Below, piece after piece: positions 59,603-64,000 of a stretch of 64,000 nt of DNA. A program made the translations under genes and the position numbers. Source of the stretch: Lampropedia puyangensis. GTDB lineage: Bacteria > Pseudomonadota > Gammaproteobacteria > Burkholderiales > Burkholderiaceae_C. The notes beneath the pieces are model-generated. The model worked only from the letters and a program-made list of their open reading frames with translations, was not told the origin of the DNA and ran no database searches. How positions within the stretch are numbered: position 1 is the stretch's first letter; each line of letters begins with the position of its first letter. Location: assembly GCF_004833285.1 (NCBI RefSeq), contig NZ_STFG01000011.1, positions 552 to 64,551 on the forward strand, in the 5' to 3' direction.

Positions 59603-59665
59603 GGGTGTCTCCTTAAAAGGGAAGAGAATCAAACGAGAAAAAACATAAACACAGCCGACTTCGCA

Positions 59666-60364
59666 TCAATGCCCGCTACCAACAGCACAACGCATTACGC
59701 GCAGGCCCTGCGCGGTCATGATCTCTGCTGTCAAAAAGGGCTGCTGATGCGCACACGCCTCCCATGTCAGCACTGGCATCGCACTGTCTTGCTGCAGCCC
59801 AAGGGACTGGGCCAAGTGCGCCAAACGCTGCGGCTGAGGGTGTGCAATGCGCAACCTTTGCAAGGACAACCCTTGGTCAGACAAGCCTTCGGCTGGGTGC
59901 GGCAGGCCGGCCTCCCACTCAATCACGGCAGGCCCCACACCATCGACAGGAATGGAGCCATCAGCCGGAATCGTGATCTGCCATCGACGCTCGCCACGAC
60001 TCATGGCCTGCACAGGCCCTAATGGCTCGCTGGCGGCACCGATAGTTTGCGCAATTGCATTTGTGCGTAACACCCACATGGCCAGTCGGGGAGGCGCATC
60101 TGATGGCAACGTATCAAGTGCAAACCAACGCGGCTGCGCTGGTGCAGGAACACCCGCTTGGGGGGCAATGACTTCGAGGTATAGGCTTGGGCCCAACCGC
60201 AACAATGCATTGTGCGTACCCATACGAGGGTGCTGCCCGCCAGGTTGTGGGCGCACCCCTAGAACTGATTCCACCCACTGCACACCCTGCTCCAAAGAGG
60301 GAGCAGCAACGGCAATATGATCCAGTACAACGCAAGGCGTCACTTTTTCTTCTTGGACTGTCAT
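59666..60364 (-). CDS. VOC-superfamily protein (glyoxalase-like)
   Basis: A 232-residue two-module VOC protein. LDHIAVAAPSLEQGVQWVESVLGVRPQPGGQHPRMGTHNALLRLG is the Glyoxalase-3-like N-terminal start (metal-ligand His at about 16), with LYLEVIAP as the Glu-bearing strand. The second half is less conserved. The function is unknown. It is 18 bases downstream of the PaaI-type thioesterase and 63 bases upstream of the MDR gene. Confidence 0.85.
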   Translation of the reverse strand: MTVQEEKVTPCVVLDHIAVAAPSLEQGVQWVESVLGVRPQPGGQHPRMGTHNALLRLGPSLYLEVIAPQAGVPAPAQPRWFALDTLPSDAPPRLAMWVLRTNAIAQTIGAASEPLGPVQAMSRGERRWQITIPADGSIPVDGVGPAVIEWEAGLPHPAEGLSDQGLSLQRLRIAHPQPQRLAHLAQSLGLQQDSAMPVLTWEACAHQQPFLTAEIMTAQGLRVMRCAVGSGH

Positions 60365-60382
60365 CGAATAGCCTTTGCGTAC

Positions 60383-60805
60383 TTAATGGTTACTCACAGC
60401 TGCTGCTGACGCACTGGCTGGGCGTTGTTTGAGCACAAAGGTGCCACTGGCTTTGGCACTGATATCGCCGGCCTCGTTGCAGACAGTCGCCTCAATGAAG
60501 ACCAAACTTTTCGTGCGGTGAACCACCTTGCCATACCCATTCAACGTTCCTTTTGATGGCCGCAAAAACGTGGTTTTCATCTCCACTGTAATTGCGCCCA
60601 CATCAGGCTGCTCGGGCTCAAGCGCAGCAAACGCCATCGTCACATCCAAAAGCGTCATCACTACACCGCCATGGGCCATGGCAAAGCCATTGAAATGTTC
60701 TGGCTTGGGAACCATACGCAAATGCGATTCGCCTTGCCCATAACGCACAAACTCAATGCCTAAATGGTCAATAAAAGGGACTGTCAAACCGCGCGCAGCA
60801 CTCAT
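60383..60805 (-). CDS. PaaI-family thioesterase
   Basis: A 140-residue hotdog thioesterase. HFNGFAMAHGGVVMTLLDVTMAFAAL contains the catalytic HGG motif and an Asp in the LLDVTM helix; TVEMKTTFLRPSKG follows. It hydrolyses aryl- or acyl-CoA thioesters and could release CoA from dead-end intermediates of the operon. ATG 60805 has AAAGGA upstream; earlier in-frame codons extend into the neighbouring SDR gene. It is 16 bases downstream of that gene. Confidence 0.9.
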   Translation of the reverse strand: MSAARGLTVPFIDHLGIEFVRYGQGESHLRMVPKPEHFNGFAMAHGGVVMTLLDVTMAFAALEPEQPDVGAITVEMKTTFLRPSKGTLNGYGKVVHRTKSLVFIEATVCNEAGDISAKASGTFVLKQRPASASAAAVSNH

Positions 60806-60821
60806 TCCTAAAATTCCTTTG

Positions 60822-61619
60822 TTAACCGCCACTGAGGATGCTTACCCCACCATCAACGGCCAACCATTGGCCTGTGATGTGCTTGCCCGCATCCGATGCA
60901 AACAGCAGCGTAATACCTTTGAGATCTTCGTCATCGCCCAAACGTTTGAGCGGGGATTTCGCTGCAACAGCCTCATCCCCACCCATGGCTTTGAGCGTGC
61001 CGAGCGTCATTTTGCTGGGGAAGAATCCTGGGCAAATCGCATTCACGCGAATGCCCCGTCCGCCCCACTCCGCCGCCAGCGCGCGGGTGAAATTCAGAAC
61101 CGCCCCCTTAGAGGTGTTGTAGGCAATCGTTTGCATCTCCGGCGGGTTGCCGCCCAGTCCCGCAATCGAAGCCAAATTGATGATGCGCCCCGATTGACGC
61201 GGCAGCATGCTCAGTTTGGCCACTTGCTGGCTAAGCAAGAAATAGCCCCGAATATTCAGGTTCATGACCTTATCCCAAGCTTGGAGTGGATGCTCCTCTG
61301 CAGGCGCCCCCCATGTCGCACCTGCATTGTTGATCAGAACATCAATCTCGCCCAACTGGTCTTTGGCATGCCGGGCCAGGCGCTCAATATCCTGCGGTTT
61401 GGCCGCGTCAGCAGCCAGCCACTGTGCATCAATGCCTGCGGCTTTGAGCTCCGCAGTAGCCTCCTCCAAATCAGCCGCTTTGCGCGAGCTGATGAGCACC
61501 TTGGCCCCGGCTTCGCCCAAGGCATGCGCCATTTGCAGCCCCAGGCCACGCGAGCCCCCTGTCACCAAGGCAGTTTTGCCACTGAGGTTAAATAGCTGCT
61601 GAACAGTACGATGGGTCAT
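60822..61619 (-). CDS. SDR-family oxidoreductase (3-oxoacyl reductase-like)
   Basis: A 265-residue classical SDR. TGGSRGLGLQMA (21-32), NNAGATWGAP, the Ser of INLASIAGLGGN, YNTSKGA (Tyr/Lys), and ICPGFFPSKMT are present, with the C-terminal GQWLAVDGGVSILSGG. It is of the FabG/RhlG-like group acting on 3-oxoacyl or 3-hydroxyacyl substrates, NAD(P)-dependent. In context it could perform the 3-hydroxyacyl-CoA dehydrogenase step. Confidence 0.93.
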   Translation of the reverse strand: MTHRTVQQLFNLSGKTALVTGGSRGLGLQMAHALGEAGAKVLISSRKAADLEEATAELKAAGIDAQWLAADAAKPQDIERLARHAKDQLGEIDVLINNAGATWGAPAEEHPLQAWDKVMNLNIRGYFLLSQQVAKLSMLPRQSGRIINLASIAGLGGNPPEMQTIAYNTSKGAVLNFTRALAAEWGGRGIRVNAICPGFFPSKMTLGTLKAMGGDEAVAAKSPLKRLGDDEDLKGITLLFASDAGKHITGQWLAVDGGVSILSGG

Positions 61620-61712
61620 GATTTGTGTCTCCTTGTCATTGTCAAAATCAAATGCGGGCCATCAACAAACCATGTGCACTGGCGCTGTACACATGGTTTA
61701 TGAATACATGGA

Positions 61713-62033
61713 TCAGGACTCCCAATCCATGCACTGGCGCGATTCGCGAATGGCGCCAATAAAGCCCTTCAAAGCTACATGCTGTGGATGTTCCGCATAA
61801 GCATCCAGTGCAGCCTTATCGGTAAATTCACTGAACAACACAATGTCGTAAGTGGCCTCCAAACCCTGCGCATGCGCCTCTTGCGCAGTCACCACCTCAA
61901 AACGCAAAGTGCCAGAAGAAAGCTGGGCACAAGCCAGCAACTTGTCTTTCATCAGACGCACATTAGTAGCCTTGTCTGCGCCTTCGGCGTGTTCGTGCAA
62001 CTTCCACATCACAATGTGTTTGAGGGTGGTCAT
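61713..62033 (-). CDS. Dabb (stress-responsive dimeric alpha-beta barrel) domain protein
   Basis: A 106-residue Dabb protein. LKHIVMWKLHEHAEG..NVRLMKDKLLACAQL, VLFSEFTDKAALDAYAEHPQHVAL and the C-terminal short tail are standard. Dimeric barrel proteins of this type occur in degradation pathways and stress responses; activity is not predictable. It starts 3 bases after the acyl-CoA dehydrogenase stop, so is translated with it. Confidence 0.9.
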   Translation of the reverse strand: MTTLKHIVMWKLHEHAEGADKATNVRLMKDKLLACAQLSSGTLRFEVVTAQEAHAQGLEATYDIVLFSEFTDKAALDAYAEHPQHVALKGFIGAIRESRQCMDWES

Positions 62034-62036
62034 GGT

Positions 62037-63869
62037 TCAAAATCCTTCTTCAATCAGGTCTACAAAAGTGGTATCGCCCGTTTGTACCACTTGTAGCCAC
62101 GCGCCAATTTTTGGCAGCTCGTAATGAAAGAAAAATTGTGCGCATGCCATACGCCCTTGCGCGGCTGCATCTAACTGAGCATCTGAACGCGTCTGCACTG
62201 CGCACACCACATCCAACCAAATCCAAGCCAGCACCACATGACCAAAGGCCTGCATATAGGGCACCGCATTGGCCAAGCTACGATTGGCGTCATTCCATTG
62301 CCATGCCAACGCTGTGGTGTGCAACACTTGATCCCATGCTTGCGTCAACTGTCCTGCAAAATCGGCCAATGCAGGCCACTGCTTAGCCTGCTCGGCAGTG
62401 GCCTTCATACGCTGTGTCAGCAGCTTCAATCCAGCACCGTCTTGCATGCGCACTTTGCGCCCTAATAAGTCATTGGCTTGTATGCCGTGCGTCCCTTCAT
62501 GGATCATGTTCAGGCGGTTATCGCGCCAATATTGTTCCACCGGGAAGTCGCGTGTATAGCCATAGCCGCCATGAATCTGAATGGCCAACGAGTTGGCCTC
62601 CAAACACCATTCGCTTGGCCAGCTTTTAGCAATGGGGGTCAATACTTCCAGCAGTAATTGCGCCTCTGCAGCGCTTGGAGCATCTCCAGTGTGCTGCTCA
62701 TCCACCAAACGCGCGGCCAGTAAATTCAGCGCCAGAGCCCCTTCGGTGTAGGCCTTTTGCGCCAACAACATACGGCGCACATCAGCATGGGCGATGATGG
62801 GCACTTGCGGCGCAGCTGCATCTTTGCCGCCAGCCCCTAGCGGCCGCCCCTGAGGACGGTTCTTGGCGTACTCCAAACTGGCCTCGTAACCTGCAAAACC
62901 CAGCATGGTCGCGGCCATCCCAATAGCAATGCGCGCCTCGTTCATCATATGGAACATGCAACGCAAGCCATCGCCCACGTTACCCACGCGGTAACCAATC
63001 GCCCCTGCTGCACCGCGTACTGGGTATTTGCCCTCACCGAAATTGAGCAAAGTATTTGTCGTTCCACGCCAGCCTAGTTTGTGGTTTAAACCGGCTAAGA
63101 CCACATCGTTGCGCTCCCCCGTGAGCTGCCCTTGCGTATCCACCATTTTCTTGGGCACGACAAACAAAGATATGCCCTTGACGCCTGGCACCAACTTGCC
63201 ATTGGCATCGGGCACTTTAGCCAATACCAAATGAACAATGTTTTCAGACAGCTCATGGTCGCCAGAGGAAATCCACATTTTGTTGCCACGCAAACGGTAG
63301 CGTGGCCCTAAGGGGTCAGCTTCGTAGTCTGGTCCATCAGGCTCTGCACGGGTTGCCACATCACTAAGTGAGGAGCCTGCCTGGGGTTCGGACAAACACA
63401 TGGTGCCAGTGAATCGACCATTGAATTCGTTGTGCGCAAATACTTGTTTTTGCAGTGCCGTGCCGTGGGCCATCAGCAAGTTGGCATTACCTGTTGTAAG
63501 CATGTTGGAGCCAATGCTGATGGAAGCTTTGGCAAAAAAAGTGTTTGCCGCAGAATCCACCACAAATGGCAACTGCATACCCCCCAATTCGTAGTCCTGT
63601 GCAGCGCTCAGCATGCCTGATTCCGCATAGGCTTTACGAGCCTCATAAGTGGCTTGTGGCAGCACCACTTTCTCACCATCAAAGTGCGGTTCTTGGGTAT
63701 CAACCAAACGGTTAAATGGCGCATATTTCTCTACAGCAATGCGCTCACACGTGTCGAAAACTGCCTCAAAGGTTTCGCGCGAATGGTCTGCATAGCGCGC
63801 GCGCTGGCTCAACTGCTCAACCTGCAGCCAATCGTAGAGAAGAAAGCTCAAAGTGTTGCGCAAAGACAT
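62037..63869 (-). CDS. Acyl-CoA dehydrogenase with C-terminal extension
   Basis: A 610-residue FAD-dependent acyl-CoA dehydrogenase of the same broad group as the one at 50361 but divergent. MCLSEPQAGSSLSDVATRAEPDGPDYEADPLGPRYRLRGNKMWISSGDHEL is the FAD/substrate region, and the catalytic Glu lies in LNMIHEGTHGIQANDLLGRK. HGGYGYTRDFPVEQYWRDNR is typical. It begins the leftward operon of carbonyl/acyl-CoA genes. The 131 bases to its right (63870-64000) hold its promoter region and no gene that can be read in the window. Confidence 0.94.
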   Translation of the reverse strand: MSLRNTLSFLLYDWLQVEQLSQRARYADHSRETFEAVFDTCERIAVEKYAPFNRLVDTQEPHFDGEKVVLPQATYEARKAYAESGMLSAAQDYELGGMQLPFVVDSAANTFFAKASISIGSNMLTTGNANLLMAHGTALQKQVFAHNEFNGRFTGTMCLSEPQAGSSLSDVATRAEPDGPDYEADPLGPRYRLRGNKMWISSGDHELSENIVHLVLAKVPDANGKLVPGVKGISLFVVPKKMVDTQGQLTGERNDVVLAGLNHKLGWRGTTNTLLNFGEGKYPVRGAAGAIGYRVGNVGDGLRCMFHMMNEARIAIGMAATMLGFAGYEASLEYAKNRPQGRPLGAGGKDAAAPQVPIIAHADVRRMLLAQKAYTEGALALNLLAARLVDEQHTGDAPSAAEAQLLLEVLTPIAKSWPSEWCLEANSLAIQIHGGYGYTRDFPVEQYWRDNRLNMIHEGTHGIQANDLLGRKVRMQDGAGLKLLTQRMKATAEQAKQWPALADFAGQLTQAWDQVLHTTALAWQWNDANRSLANAVPYMQAFGHVVLAWIWLDVVCAVQTRSDAQLDAAAQGRMACAQFFFHYELPKIGAWLQVVQTGDTTFVDLIEEGF

Positions 63870-64000
63870 GGTGACAACCTACCCAGAACAAGAATGAAAG
63901 TACCATCGTAGCTTGCGCAACAAGAATCCTCAGTCGCCTATGCAACCTCTGCTCTGCGGTATGATCGTCCAGCGCTGCGCCAAGGCCCAACGCACCAACC
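63870..64000. other. Window-end intergenic DNA
   Basis: No gene is recognised. It should contain the promoter of the acyl-CoA dehydrogenase operon. A rightward gene may start beyond the window edge. Confidence 0.3.

Overview
The window looks like a chromosomal segment of a betaproteobacterium of the order Burkholderiales, most likely Comamonadaceae. The signs are a UbiM-type ubiquinone hydroxylase, an AqpZ/HtpG housekeeping block, the large DmdC/FadE-type acyl-CoA dehydrogenases with PaaI thioesterase, SDR and MDR partners, tripartite HpxXYZ/AtzGEH-like amidase genes, and a moderately high G+C content by eye. This placement is an inference from gene content; no rRNA gene is present to confirm it.

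Layout. (1) 1-3.5 kb: the distal end of an integron cassette array. Six short same-strand genes (VOC protein, two unknowns, SpoU methyltransferase, PNPOx-like oxidase, GNAT acetyltransferase) are each separated by an attC-type recombination site. The integrase should lie to the left, outside the window. (2) 3.6-15.7 kb: housekeeping genes (ubiM, aqpZ, htpG with a candidate sigma-32 promoter, ychJ, a CWC protein, a cdsA/plsC pair, a ypfJ metalloprotease, Lrp and LysR regulators, an F420-type reductase, a YpfH-like esterase, arsC). (3) 15.9-21.6 kb: envelope and periplasmic genes, including an M20 peptidase lipoprotein followed by a secreted, stand-alone M20 lid-like domain, then a DUF4139 protein and a duplicated-fold membrane protein. 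(4) 21.8-24.7 kb: a peroxide-defence locus ahpC-ahpD-like-ahpF with an OxyR-like operator. (5) 24.8-27.2 kb: an acetyl-CoA hydrolase/transferase and tatD.

(6) 27.3-44.6 kb is the most interesting accessory stretch, and consists of two adjoining nitrogen/carbon scavenging operons. The first, read right to left, is a NitT/TauT ABC transporter, HpxX/AtzG, HpxY/AtzE, HpxZ/AtzH and a GntR regulator. It diverges from a solitary DUF1116 (YlbE/AllG family) gene, which points to ureide or oxalurate-like amides. The second is a GMC alcohol oxidase/dehydrogenase, two paired ABC ATPases (one with an altered H-loop), a sugar-type binding protein, two permeases, an acetamidase/formamidase and an aldehyde dehydrogenase. 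It reads as import of an amide-bearing alcohol, oxidation to aldehyde and acid, and release of ammonia. Palindromes lie in both upstream regions.

(7) 44.9-49.2 kb: class I fructose-bisphosphate aldolase, a META/DUF4377 lipoprotein, a solitary trpC and small periplasmic or hypothetical proteins. (8) 49.5-54.0 kb: a TetR regulator with its probable operator, then acyl-CoA dehydrogenase, thioesterase and enoyl-CoA hydratase. (9) 54.0-57.6 kb: a creatininase-family hydrolase and a DsbD/ScsB-type disulfide reductase. (10) 57.6-63.9 kb: a leftward acyl-CoA/carbonyl metabolism operon (acyl-CoA dehydrogenase, Dabb, SDR, PaaI thioesterase, VOC, MDR, SDR).

No tRNA, rRNA, CRISPR array, prophage or intact insertion sequence was recognised.
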